Origin: Haplomitrium mnioides
Taxonomy: Eukaryota; Marchantiophyta; Haplomitriopsida; Calobryales
Assembly: GCA_049999725.1 (NCBI GenBank)
Contig: JBNGIS010034136.1
Coordinates: 1 to 26,710 of the forward strand
DNA length: 26,710 bases
Reading direction: 5' to 3'
In this document: piece by piece, positions 9,112 through 18,700 of the stretch
Numbering within the stretch: the stretch's first letter is position 1
Layout of the letters: each line of letters begins with the position of its first letter
The notes under the pieces: model-generated
Told to the model about the DNA's origin: nothing
Seen by the model: the letters and a program-made list of their open reading frames with translations, nothing else
Databases searched by the model: none
Program-made: the position numbers and the translations under genes

Positions 9112-10258
9112 GGTGGCTGATCAGAACCCGTTTAAACGGGGCTCCCCATTTGCTGCTAAGTCCCACGGACTCCTTGGGATTGCCACGTGTCCCTGAATCT
9201 GTAACTATGATCCGTTGCCGCTTCGTCCTTCCCGCTTAGCCTTTAAAAAACCCTCCATGCCGCCGGAATAGTGACAGATCACCTCTTTGTCTGGTCACTG
9301 CTTCGTTTATCCTTGTTTCGCCATCCCTTCGGACCCGTCGGACCTTCCTTTACGGATCCCTGTTAAGTGGGGAACCCACGTAGGGAGGCTGATCGGATCC
9401 CCCTTAATTGGGGCTCTCCACATAGGAAGGCTGAATCCCGTTAAGGCTTGCGCTAAGTCACCTTTTCGTCATCCTCGGAAGTCCTCTAGGCGGATCCACA
9501 ATAAATTGCGGTTTTGGTAGCCCTCGGTACTCCTCCAGTCAGACCCGCGATAAGTCACCCTTTCGCCTCTCTTTCATCCTATTCCGGAGTTGCGCTATAT
9601 CCTCGTTGCGACATCCTCCCTTGATTTAGGAAGTGAGAGTCTCCTTCTCTTCACTAAAGCATTGAAAAAGTTTCATGTAAGAACATCGAAGAAGTATTCT
9701 TTACCTGACTTGTGGAAAAGTTTGTTGTAAGAACGCCGCGGATCCATGTCAAACTTTCGGATGACTTTCGATTCGAACTTTCAACATCTCCTTCCTCTCG
9801 TCCGAATCTTCGACATGTCACCCTTTCGTCCGCTTAATTAGCCCGCTTCGTAATCCCCCGTAACCGGTCCTCCCACATCGGAAGATGCATCTGAACCCGC
9901 TTAACCGGGTTCCCCACTTAGAAAGGCGCGATCCAGTCGATCTCTTCGGACCCCCAGGGGCTGCCACGTTTCCGCAGCGCTCTACGGACTCCTCAGGCTG
10001 TGGCCGTCGGTTAACTTCTCGAAGGTCGTTCTTCCTTAGTTCTGCCTCATTCTCTTTGATTCAAATTGCCTTGCGATCGCCTCGAGCTCTTCTCTCTGTC
10101 AAGGTATTGCACGCTGCGAATGGTCGTGAATTGAGGATGCAGTGGTCCAAACTGTTGGCTCCTCCATTCTGCATCCCGACTTTCACCCCCTCGCCTTCAT
10201 CTCCCGTACTCCTCCCGTGGATTCTTCCTTGATTGTGGCTGGCTCCTTTCTTGTGATC

Positions 10259-10675
10259 TCACTCTCCTTCTACTTGATTCCTCTTGCTCACCCTTGTCAC
10301 CCCTGCCTCTGTCCCGTTGCTGCAAGTTCCTTTGATCCCCTTGCTAGCCTTCTTACCTAACTCCTCTAGATTCCGTAGGGCTTCCTCTTGGCTTGCAGAA
10401 TTCATGACATCCACATGGAGAGACAGAAAAGAACATAAGAGAAGCGAAAGGAGGGAGAGGAGAAAGGTGCGGGATTGGCATAACAATAATAAAACAATAA
10501 CATACATTAAAACACAACAGGCTAACACAAACTGGAGAAATCAACCAGGCTAAGGCGCTCAGAATTTACAAAAATTGAAAAAACTCAGACACACCCGGCC
10601 GACATATGCATGGAAGCAGTCTTCACCAAATCTGTTAACTCAAATGACTGTGGAAATCTTACCTTTTGGTGAGCA
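10259..10675 (-). repeat. LTR-start segment, inverted copy of 14807-15440
   Basis: Reverse complement matches 14830-15440: GCCGGGTGTGTCT, TTTTTTCA.TTTTTGT.AATT, GTTTGTGTTAGC, TTATTGTTTTATT.TTGTTATG, TCATGAAT.TTGCAA, and GGAGCCAGCCACAATC.AGGAAG at the far end. It is the 5' part of LTR2, starting TGCTCACC at 10675 on the minus strand. Confidence 0.7.
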
Positions 10676-10684
10676 TCCCCCTCT
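10676..10684 (-). other. Polypurine tract upstream of LTR2
   Basis: The minus strand reads AGAGGGGGA directly before TGCTCACC, the likely LTR start. It overlaps the last stop codon of gag B (TAG at 10685-10683). A purine run abutting a TG start is the usual priming site for plus-strand DNA synthesis in LTR elements. Confidence 0.6.
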
Positions 10685-12056
10685 AATGATCCGACTCCAC
10701 CACTGCTCCCCTAGGCTCAATAGCCTTGCTTGCTATTCTGGTCACTACCGTAGGCGCATCAACGTGGGCTATCTCACACATGAATTCCATACCAACTAAA
10801 TCTCCATCAACTGCATATGAAGTAGAGGCTTCACCTCTAGAGTTGGGCCTTGCCTATGCTGTAGTCATGAAAGCTAACTGCTGCTCCAACTGTGCAATCT
10901 TAGCATCCTTAGGATCCACAATAGCTACTGGAACACGCACCCCAGCTCTCCCAACTAGTGATGCTCCTCTACCATAACCACCTTGCTCGCCTTTGCTTTG
11001 CTCACTCGTGCAAGCTCCTCCTCCTCGTAGCTCCGAGTGAAGTGAAAAACATCTATCCCTAGTGTGACCTATGACTCCACAATGGTCACATTGTTGCTGG
11101 CCGGTTGCATCTGCATCTCCAGAGCACGTTACTTGTGGCTTCTTTGCCTCTAGACATAATCTTTGCAAATGTTCTCCACTACATATCCAACAACCTGACT
11201 ATTGACCTGCATAAGATGGCAAAGCTAGTTTTCCTTCAACCTTCTGGTCCTTCCGTGGTGCAGACTGTAATGTAGATGTGGCTGGAGACGCAGATTTTGA
11301 TGCTTCCTTATGAAAACCTGTAGTGACTACTCTCTCATTCACCAAGTTGAGCTCAATACGCTCTGACAATGTAAACACAATGGCTCTGAGAAAGGTGGCA
11401 TCTCTCACTCTCCTCTTCAAATCCTTATCTAGGGAAGAATACCAAAATTGAACAGTCTGAGCCTCTGTCCCTCCCTTTGTAACATTGATGAGCCTTCTCA
11501 TCCTGGTGTAAGCTTCTCTCAAGCTCTCTCTAGTCTTGTACTGGAACTCTTGAAGATTCTCCAGCTTATCCATCCTCATGCCATGGTAATTCTGTCTCAG
11601 AAGCTCAGAAAACTCAACCATAGGGTTAAACAAGAGAATCTCGCCAATATCTGCTGCAATGACTGGAATAGGTGTATTGAAAACTCCTCCTACCCTTGAA
11701 GCACCTATACTATGGCTAGTGCCACTAGAATATGCTGTATGAGTCGCAGAGTAAATTAAGACACTGACATTTCCACCATAAGTGATGGAGACGTAATTGG
11801 GTGACCAATATTGTCTCCACTTCTCAATCTCAATCAAATGAGCCCGCCTGAATTCATGGTAATCATCCATAGATGGCTCTTCCAAATGCTGAAACAAACC
11901 TTTCCGTGCTATGAAAGGTATATAGAGAGCAGAATTCCGCAATGTTTGCAGATCACACCAAGTATCAAACTCTTGGATGAAACCATCTAGATCAATGGTG
12001 CATACTGCACTAAAGAACCTTCTCGACCCATTTGTGGCCCCATATATCTCATCCAT
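10683..12056 (-). pseudogene. Gag polyprotein (gag B) with two in-frame TAG codons
   Basis: One reading frame of 458 codons from ATG at 12056 to TAG at 10683-10685, interrupted only by TAG at 11199-11201 and TAG at 10854-10856. The first part (about 285 residues) has a capsid-like stretch: MVEFSELLRQNY, LQEFQYKTRESLREAYTRMR, FWYSSLDKDLKRRVRDAT. After the first TAG come two zinc knuckles in frame: CWICSGEHLQRLC (CX2CX3HX4C) and CDHCGVIGHTRDRC (CX2CX4HX4C). A basic Gly-rich tail and a coiled stretch (DPKDAKIAQLEQQLAFM) follow. The 56 codons after the second TAG are also open (EFMCEIAHVDAPTVV). Everything is in one phase, so only point mutations separate it from an intact frame. It is unlike gag A, and no protease, integrase or RT is attached: the polypurine tract overlaps its end. 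Confidence 0.75.
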
Positions 12057-12759
12057 ATCCTAAGACAACGGTGAATGTACTTGAATGATAGGAAGAGTTG
12101 CCTCCTCTTCGTCCAATGTATGGTTACTTACCAATTATTGAGTCGCCCTTACAGCAAGTCAAAATTAGATGCCACTGCGAGTGATGCCATATCGCAACCT
12201 TCCACCCATTGGCTTCGTGTTGACCTCTGCTCAGTTACTCTGCTCTGTGTTGCAAACAGATTTGGCAACTGGTCTCTTTTGAACCACCACCTGCAAACAA
12301 TGTATGGCCTTCTTTTGAGTCAACCTAAGGTTGTCCTATCACTCCATGAACAGTGCACTCCCTTTTGCGATATTCTCAACAATTTAGTTCTCTCAGAATT
12401 TCAGCAACAACTGTGTGTCAAGACTAGCTACTCCATTTACTGCAACTCAGACAACGCTAGCTAACTTAGGCTGGTTTGGCTTGGTCAACTTGCTGGTGTG
12501 CGCTCTCCAAACTCTTAAGATCCTGAAAACAAAACTAGAGGGGAGTAAATTGCTAACTGTTTTGTCTCATACTAAGATCCAGTGCTTAGAGATCTAGAGG
12601 TAAATCAGTTCTTGAAGAGAGAGCACTGTTTAGGCCATTGCAACCAGTCCCATGGACAAAGCTACCACATATTTGACAACCACACTTGAAGCCTCCCACA
12701 CCTCCCAAAGTTTGATTGTTGCTTTCTCCAAAGGTCTCTATAAGGTGGACAATGCATAG
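12057..12759. other. Non-coding stretch upstream of gag B
   Basis: No recognisable gene. On the minus strand it would be the leader of the gag B element. A donor-like GGTAAGT occurs at about 12125-12131 (minus), but no acceptor was assigned. A plus-strand frame at 12075-12464 has no family resemblance and is probably chance. Confidence 0.4.
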
Positions 12760-13300
12760 ACCCTTGTACTTGCTTTAAGTGACATTGAATCGTGACATTG
12801 TCTTCTTAATCAACCCCTCCTCATTCAATACTGATATTCACATAGACGGTGTGATGATTCTGCATTTGCATACCTAACCATGTATATCTTGGAATTCCAT
12901 CAGGAGAGTGGTGCCGCTGACAGCCTCTAGGGCACCAGATCTGGCGTTTAAATGTAATGTCTTTGTTCACATCTTCTACAACTGCATATGATGAGGAAAG
13001 CAAAATGCCCGGGTCGACGTACTTTGATCCAAACAAAGGGCCTATAACGTCCCTCGTGTAAGAATGAGCAAGTTTTGCACTGCTATTAAACAAATCGCGT
13101 CTCTGGCAATGCTAGCCTGCCTACCACCTTCATTGCACAGTGATATTGTGTGAGGATAAACCTTCTGGATGCGTAGAACCTTGCCAACCAACGCAGGATC
13201 AGAGCCTTTATAGGCGACCACGATGTTTGCCGCACCTTCTCCCCTGTAGTGCCAGGCTTGAGCTCCTTCAAAAATTCCCGATTGGCAACTGCCTTCGATG
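12760..13300 (-). pseudogene. IPK1: Inositol-pentakisphosphate 2-kinase (IPK1) fragment
   Basis: The minus strand encodes the N-lobe of a plant IPK1, the kinase that makes phytate (InsP6) from InsP5. Near 13257-13165 it reads WHYRGEGAANIVVAYKGSDP then GKVLRIQKV, the nucleotide-binding YRGEGxAN and VGKVxRIQK motifs of the family. After a frameshift near 13095 it continues RDVIGPLFGSKYVDPGILLS and DITFKRQIW, matching the family's NVIIPLLGPKHVDAG and RPLW segments. A further segment (12777-12823) EEGLIKKTMSRFNV resembles the ENMLK..VSRF region, with the intervening part missing or scrambled. The C-lobe with the catalytic core is absent, so the piece cannot be active. It sits upstream of gag B on the same strand, within retroelement sequence: either captured by an element or the relic of a destroyed host gene. 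Confidence 0.72.
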
Positions 13301-14803
13301 ATTCCTAGACACCAACTCAGCTTATGCTTTGACGAGATCTGAGCAGCAAGTATAACCTCAACATCTCTCCATAAAATACTTGTCGAATGCATGTCCAGCC
13401 TGTGCTCTTTTAAATTCCAGTGCTGTACTTCAATGAAAAACCCAGGGGCTCGCAAATTCTCTAGCAGTCCCTTTTATGAAATTACTTGCTTGATGGGAAA
13501 TGCTTCCCAAGCCACAGATTGGCTGAAGCTCTTACTTGTGCTGCTCCTTTGAATTGCAACCTACAGAAGATCTCTGCTTGACGAAGAACAGAGGCTGCAC
13601 AATGAAAATTGCAGCCAAAGAAGCTTTCTGAATTCCTATTCAAAATCGCATTTGCATCTTGAGAAAGAGCTCTGAGCTGCCTCCTTTTGACGATTTTCTT
13701 TTTCCATAGAAATTGACTCAAAATTGTCCTCTGAATAATCTGCCGCAAAGTCGAGGGGTCTATTCAAGGAAGAATCCCTAACATAAAGACTATTATGATT
13801 TTGTCTACAGCAAATGGCCTTCTATAAATCCTTATAGCAATTTTCCATAGCCAAGGATGTGGCAAATCCCTGCTCGATAATTTTTGCTCAAACAAACTTC
13901 TGCTCGAAAAGATTTGCTTGACGATTTTTTTAGAGGTTGAATTCCCTGATGGCTGGTCGACGTTGGCACTATGATGATGTCTATCCTCCAAGTAGAATCC
14001 TACAAACCCTTTGACTCTGAGCAACAAACGCGAATGCAAAACCCCGATGGTGGATGTAGAAACCGAATTCTATCATAAATCAGCAGAAAATGTAAACCGC
14101 TTGATGCTATGAAGAAATGCTCGAATCAATGGGACAAAATGATGCTTGGTGGCAAAGTCCTACGAGGATCTCTACTCAACGTCAACCTTCACGGCCCTTA
14201 GGGAATCACAGCAAATCCCTAAATCACCTTGCGATTTTGCCCCTCGAGAAAACTCTTGCTCCACAAACCTGCTCGATGAAAAACCAGCCCAAAAATCTGT
14301 TCGATGAAATCTCCTTGGACAACTTCTGGCTCGACGACCCTCCGATTCTGCTACTCGACAAAGCCCCACCCTTGCACAAATCGCTAAGGAGAATATATGC
14401 AATTCTGCTCTGCGATGAAGTTCGAGCAGCCCGAAACAAAGGGAATGACAAAACATCTCGAAGAACCTTTAAATTCTGTGATTTGGCCTCCAGAAAACAG
14501 CTGCTCGATAGTCAAATGCTACTTGAATGTTGCTCGACAAAACTAGAGTAGTAAAGAGCAAAATCAAAGAGTACCTAAACAATGTTTCTCCTTTCTCTCG
14601 ACGAAGAATTCTTCTGCAAATCCTTGGACTGCCAAAGCCTTGATTCTCAATGATACACTCTCGACTTTCTATCAATGCTCCAGCGAAGATTTGCCTTCTT
14701 TAATTTGAACAACTGACTTTGAAGATATCTACAACGCTCCTGTGTTCCATGCGTAACCCATGCCTAACCTTTTCAGATCCAGCTTTGAGTGCAGGGGAGG
14801 ACA
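13301..14803. other. Non-coding region with clustered TGCTCGA heptamers
   Basis: No recognisable coding gene. TGCTCGA occurs exactly at 13871, 13901, 14118, 14270, 14512 and 14531, with near matches (TGTTCGA 14299, GGCTCGA about 14328, CTACTCGA about 14353), usually followed by (T/C)(A/G)A(A/T). Short frames on both strands show no domains. The region is bounded on the right by the inverted LTR-start segment. Confidence 0.45.
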
Positions 14804-15078
14804 GATTGTGGGATTTCAGGGGTTCTTTTTTGAGATGCTTTCGCCGGGTGTGTCTCAGTTTTTTTTTCATTTTTTGTGAATTAGGAGGTTGGACCTGGTT
14901 GATTACTTCATTTTTTGTGAATGTGGAGGTCGGATTGTGGGATTTCAGGGGTTCTTTTCTAAGATGCTTTCAGTCGGGTGTGTCTAAGTTTTTTTTCATT
15001 TTTTGTGAATTCGGAGGTTGGAACTTGTTGATTACTTCATTTTTTGTGAATTCGGAGGTTGGACCTGGTTGATTACTT
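14804..15078 (+). repeat. Nested tandem repeat: 129-bp unit containing 41-bp units
   Basis: GATTGTGGGATTTCAGG starts at 14804 and again at 14933 (period 129). Inside, units beginning CATTTTTTGTGAAT and ending TTGATTACTT start at 14868, 14909, 14997 and 15038 (period 41 within each pair). The inverted copy at 10560-10590 has one such unit, so the expansion is private to this copy. Confidence 0.8.
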
Positions 15079-15440
15079 AAGTTTGTGTTAGCGTGTTATG
15101 TTTTAGTGTATTTTATTGTTTTATTGTTGTTATGTCAATCTTGCACCTTTCTCCTCTCCTTACTCTCCATTCTCTTCCTTTCTTTTCTGCCTTTTTGGGT
15201 AGAGGTCATGAATCTTGCAACCCAAGTGTGGAGGTCATGAATCTTGCAAGCTATAGGGGAGCCATGTGGAATCCATAGGAGTCAGGTAAGAAGACTAGCA
15301 GATGGATCAAAGGAACCGGACAGAGGCAAGGTTGACAAAGGGGCACAAGAGGGATCAAGCAGATGTGAGAGGGAGATCAGAAGAAAGGAGCCAGCCACAA
15401 TCGAGGAAGAATCCACAAGAGGAGTACGGGAGATGAAGTG
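14807..15440 (+). repeat. LTR-start segment in plus orientation (inverted copy of 10259-10675)
   Basis: Same landmarks as 10259-10675 but on the opposite strand. It may start TGTGGGATTT at about 14807, preceded by a purine-rich GCAGGGGAGGACAGA run that could be a polypurine tract. It is probably the 5' part of the plus-oriented LTR3, separated from the rest of LTR3 by inserted sequence (15441-16545). Confidence 0.55.
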
Positions 15441-16019
15441 TTAGGTCATGAAGTAGGTGATTTAAGAAGCTTTTGGAAGAGTTTTGTTGGAGCACAAGGA
15501 GGAGCACAATCGTAGGTGAACAACAAAGTTGCGTCTTCTTGCTATAGAAAAGTGCTATTCTGCCATGTGTTAGAATAGAACACAGAAGGTTGAAGCAATT
15601 GATGACAATGAAGGCTCACGAGTTTGTGTTGAAAATTCAAAGGAGCATGCAATATGAAGGATGAAAGGGCAAGATTTTGGATTAGGCGGTGTGCTTGGAT
15701 TGAGAAGAGCTGGGTGGAGGTTGAAAATATTTTGAGTTGTATGGATCTGTAAGGAAGGATAGGGCCACCGCAATTGGTAAGAAAACCCTAAAATATTAGA
15801 GAATGTTAAGGCGATACCGGAGGCGATGGAAAGGCTGGGTATCACCAACGACAACATCTCTAGTCCTGCCTCTTGTATGTTTAATAGTCTTTTACAGAAA
15901 GAGAAAAGAAGAGGAGAGAGGCAGAGTTTGCTCATCATGTAAGCGGTGCAGTCGCTCGAGCATTTGCCTGCACCAAAATATTATTCTTCATCGACTTATA
16001 AGGTTGTTGCAGATCCTTA
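15441..16019. other. Unassigned stretch between LTR-start segment and leader-like repeat
   Basis: Homology with LTR2 stops at about 15440 after GAGTACGGGAGATGAAG. Nothing coding was recognised in 15441-16019, and short frames on both strands lack domains. Confidence 0.4.
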
Positions 16020-16261
16020 GTTCATCTGTAGTGGTTCTGATGGCGAGACGGGGTTCCGAAGAAGGTTTCGGATGGCATGGCGGCTTGCGATGGCCCGCGG
16101 GCGATCGCGGAGCCATGGCAGCAAGGAAAAATCAAGAATGATCGAGAAGCAGCCCGCGTGATGCGTCTCGTAGCTCTTCTGCTGCGAATCCAATCTTCTC
16201 CGAATGAATTCCTTCGAGTTGCTCTGCGTGAAAAATCCCTCTTACCAAGCTTCTGATCTGC
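16020..16261 (-). other. Leader-like repeat with initiator-Met-like primer site (minus strand)
   Basis: Directly after the minus-strand end GGCTGACA (16262) the sequence reads GCAGATCAGAAGCTTGGT (16261-16244). This resembles TATCAGAGC, the part of a plant initiator-tRNA-Met primer site that continues into CTTGGT in many gypsy elements, with one inserted base and a lost TGGT. The following 220 bases match 200-440 in the opposite orientation, as a retroelement leader would. Confidence 0.45.
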
Positions 16262-16545
16262 TGTCAGCCGGGTGTTAAGGTACTTCATGCAAAATTTTCA
16301 AAAGTGTGCTTCCAATGTACACAAACAGGGTTCAATACATGCTGAGGAGTAAGCAAAAATAAAAGGATAGGGATAAAAAGAAATAAAACTACTCCAAGTG
16401 TTGAGGGCCAAGCCAAGCCCACTAATTTCCTAACTATCCAACTTGGATGACAGCTTGCCATTGGGGTGGGTTTAGCCCTGAACTAGGTCCGTCCAGGGGC
16501 AGAGAAGGGAATGCGGTGGACTTACACCCCTCTAGGGAGCTGCCT
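16262..16545 (-). repeat. Repeat A, copy 2 (direct repeat of 834-1253)
   Basis: A shortened copy of 834-1253, starting TGTCAGCCGGGTGT and ending at ACACCCCTCTAGG. On the minus strand it lies between a TATA box (16571-16580) and a primer-like site (16244-16261), the order expected for R-U5 of a minus-strand LTR. Confidence 0.55.
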
Positions 16546-16570
16546 CTCGGGAGAACAAGGAAGTGGGGGA

Positions 16571-16580
16571 CTTATATAGT
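16571..16580 (-). promoter_or_regulatory. TATA box (ACTATATAAG) on the minus strand
   Basis: A near-ideal plant TATA element on the minus strand, about 310 bp upstream of the minus-strand end of repeat A. It would start transcription toward the leader at 16261. No matching TATA of this quality is seen at the same place in copy 1 (near 1260). Confidence 0.45.
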
Positions 16581-18275
16581 GTATTCACCTTTTGGAGAAA
16601 CACTTATGGGATAATGTCCCGAGCTGACATTTGACGGGCAGACACCACGAGGGGAGCATTCGCACAGGGACATTTGCGCAGTGGAGGATATCGCTAGGAA
16701 TCACTATGAGAAGAATTTCAACAGGGAGAGGAAGGCAGTTCAATCGAGGGGTATAGATCGTAGAAGGGGCTTGATGCAAGGAGAGGTGTGGGAGGAGGAA
16801 ATATGAACCATGAAGAAATCGAGAGATCAGTAGGAATCAGATGAGGAATTGGCAGGGGAGTTGAGCGTTGCACCAAGGAATAGGGGGTTGATTGAATTCG
16901 CAGGTCTCAGAGGAATTGATCAAGCTTGAGGAATCAAGTGAGGTCTGATTCGAGGTTGGAAAGGGCTTTGTGTCAGGGAATTGAAGGCCACGATGTCACG
17001 AAATGCGCTGCATAGTCAATTGAACAAATTCTGGCGGTTTGGAATTTTGTTTTTGGATCGTCAACATTTTGTTTCTTCTGTCGCTGGCAGATCTACATAA
17101 AATCGAATGGGGAGGAGCTGTGACGAAATCAAACTCCAGTGGTGAAGAAATGCCTCGGCGAGGATTAGAGGGCACTACGATAGAAGAATCAACCCACTCT
17201 GTGCGACAAATTGTATGTTGCGAGATAAATCACTGCGCGAGAGCCTGTGCGACATTCTATGAGCAGAAACGAAATATGGGGAATCACCTGGGGACGAAAA
17301 TTGATCTACAAAGAATTGAATCCGAAGTCCGTGGTGTCTGATCCGAAGAAACGGATCGGAAACCAGCCTTCCTAAGTAGGTAGAACACTTTAAATGGTTC
17401 AGATCCGTCTTCCGATGTGGGGAGGAACGCCTTAAAAGGGATTCCGAAGTGAGTTAATTAATCAGACAGAAAAATGATTTATCGAAGATTCGGACGACAG
17501 GGAGGTAATTGGGAAAGTTCGAATCGGGTATCTTCATAAAGTTCGAAAGGAATCTGCGGAGCTCTTAGTTCTTACAACAAACCTTTCCACAACGTAGAGG
17601 AAGAACGTAGAGGCCGGAAAGGTGACTTATCGACAGTCCAGCGCAAAAGGAGAACCAAGTATCGAAACAAGGATAAATCGAAGATCTTGCAGGAAAGGGA
17701 ACAAGGAGCCGAAAGGGCAATAAATCGAAGACGGAGCCCACTTAAGGGGGTTCCGATCTGCCATCCGTTGAGGGCCACCATAGTTGAAATGGTTCTGATT
17801 GACCTTCCATAGTGGAAAGTTCACTTAGCAGGGTTCCAAATGGGGCTAACAAGGGTTGCCGAAATGAGGATATAGCGCAGCTCCAGTATAGAAAGAAAGG
17901 GTACTGAAACAGAGATTTTCACCTGTCCAAGGAGAGGCAAGCAGTGCTGAAGCGGCGATCTATCACAGGTTTGAAAAGAAGAAACGAGAAGGGAGCTACC
18001 GAAATGATGACAAATCATAGATTCGACCTTGGGAGAACCAAAAATGCCAGAAAGGTGATCTAGCACAGATCCAACAAAAGAAGAAGCGGTGTCGAAAAGG
18101 GGATACATCACCGATCCAGCTAGGGGCAAAAGTAGAGGTCCTTGGTAGTTCTTATTCGAAGAGAACAATCCTTGCGGATGACGTGGCAGTAAGGAAGTCA
18201 GCGAGTCAACGGACGGTCAACGCGACGGTCCGCCTACCCCTTTGCGGGGCGGCGGCAGACGGCGCCACAGCGGAA

Positions 18276-18700
18276 ACGTGGCACCTCCACAGGACTTAAG
18301 AATCTACGGGAATCTAACAGATTCCGCTGGCATCTTGGCATCAACGGATTACATGGCATTCAACAGGAATCCGAGAACCAACGAGAATCTTATAGATTTC
18401 GCGGGAATCTCAGTCTTTGCGGAAACGTGGCGCTCATACGGGACTCCGAGCATCAACGGGAATCATATAGATTCCTCGAGAATATTGAATCTCAGCGGAA
18501 ACATGGCGCTACGAGAGATCCCGTGGGCTTCTTCGGAGTGTCCGCGGACCTGNNNNNNNNNNNNNNNNNNNNNNNNNNNNNNNNNNNNNNNNNNNNNNNN
18601 NNNNNNNNNNNNNNNNNNNNNNNNNNNNNNNNNNNNNNNNNNNNNNNNNNNNCCCGTGGGCTTCTTCGGAGTGTCCGCGGACCTGCGGAAACGTGGTGCT
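18276..18700 (+). repeat. ACGTGGC-headed array in LTR3 (about five units, N gap inside)
   Basis: Units begin (A)ACGTGGC or ACATGGC near 18276, 18350, 18425, 18500 and 18690, and each contains (A/C)ACGGGAATC and AGATTCC. Homologous to 2902-3180. The count is uncertain because the sequence next to the gap is duplicated. Confidence 0.55.
18553..18652. other. Assembly gap (100 N) between identical 33-bp flanks
   Basis: 18520-18552 and 18653-18685 are identical. As at 7348-7447, this is the pattern of an unmerged contig overlap. Confidence 0.92.

Larger units (their letters stand above)
5848..10675 (-). mobile_element. Long LTR family, copy LTR2 (minus orientation)
   Basis: Inverted relative to LTR1 and LTR3, with the same blocks in reverse: unique 3' part (5854-7800), ACGTGGC array (8035-8290), minisatellite and GC block (8300-8459), GCCGAAA/GAT array (8700-9600), TTAAGTGGG dyads (9080-9960) and an LTR-start segment (10259-10675). 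On the minus strand it starts TGCTCACC right after a purine tract and ends GGGGCTGACA (or TTTACA) before the PBS-like site. It contains two N gaps and a probable foreign contig (5999-6258), so its true length is uncertain. Shared detail with the copy at 20480-21060 is especially close. Confidence 0.65.

Noticed and set aside
12075-12464. Plus-strand frame of 129 codons upstream of gag B
   Set aside because: No recognisable family, no conserved copy, and it is on the strand opposite to the real coding features nearby.
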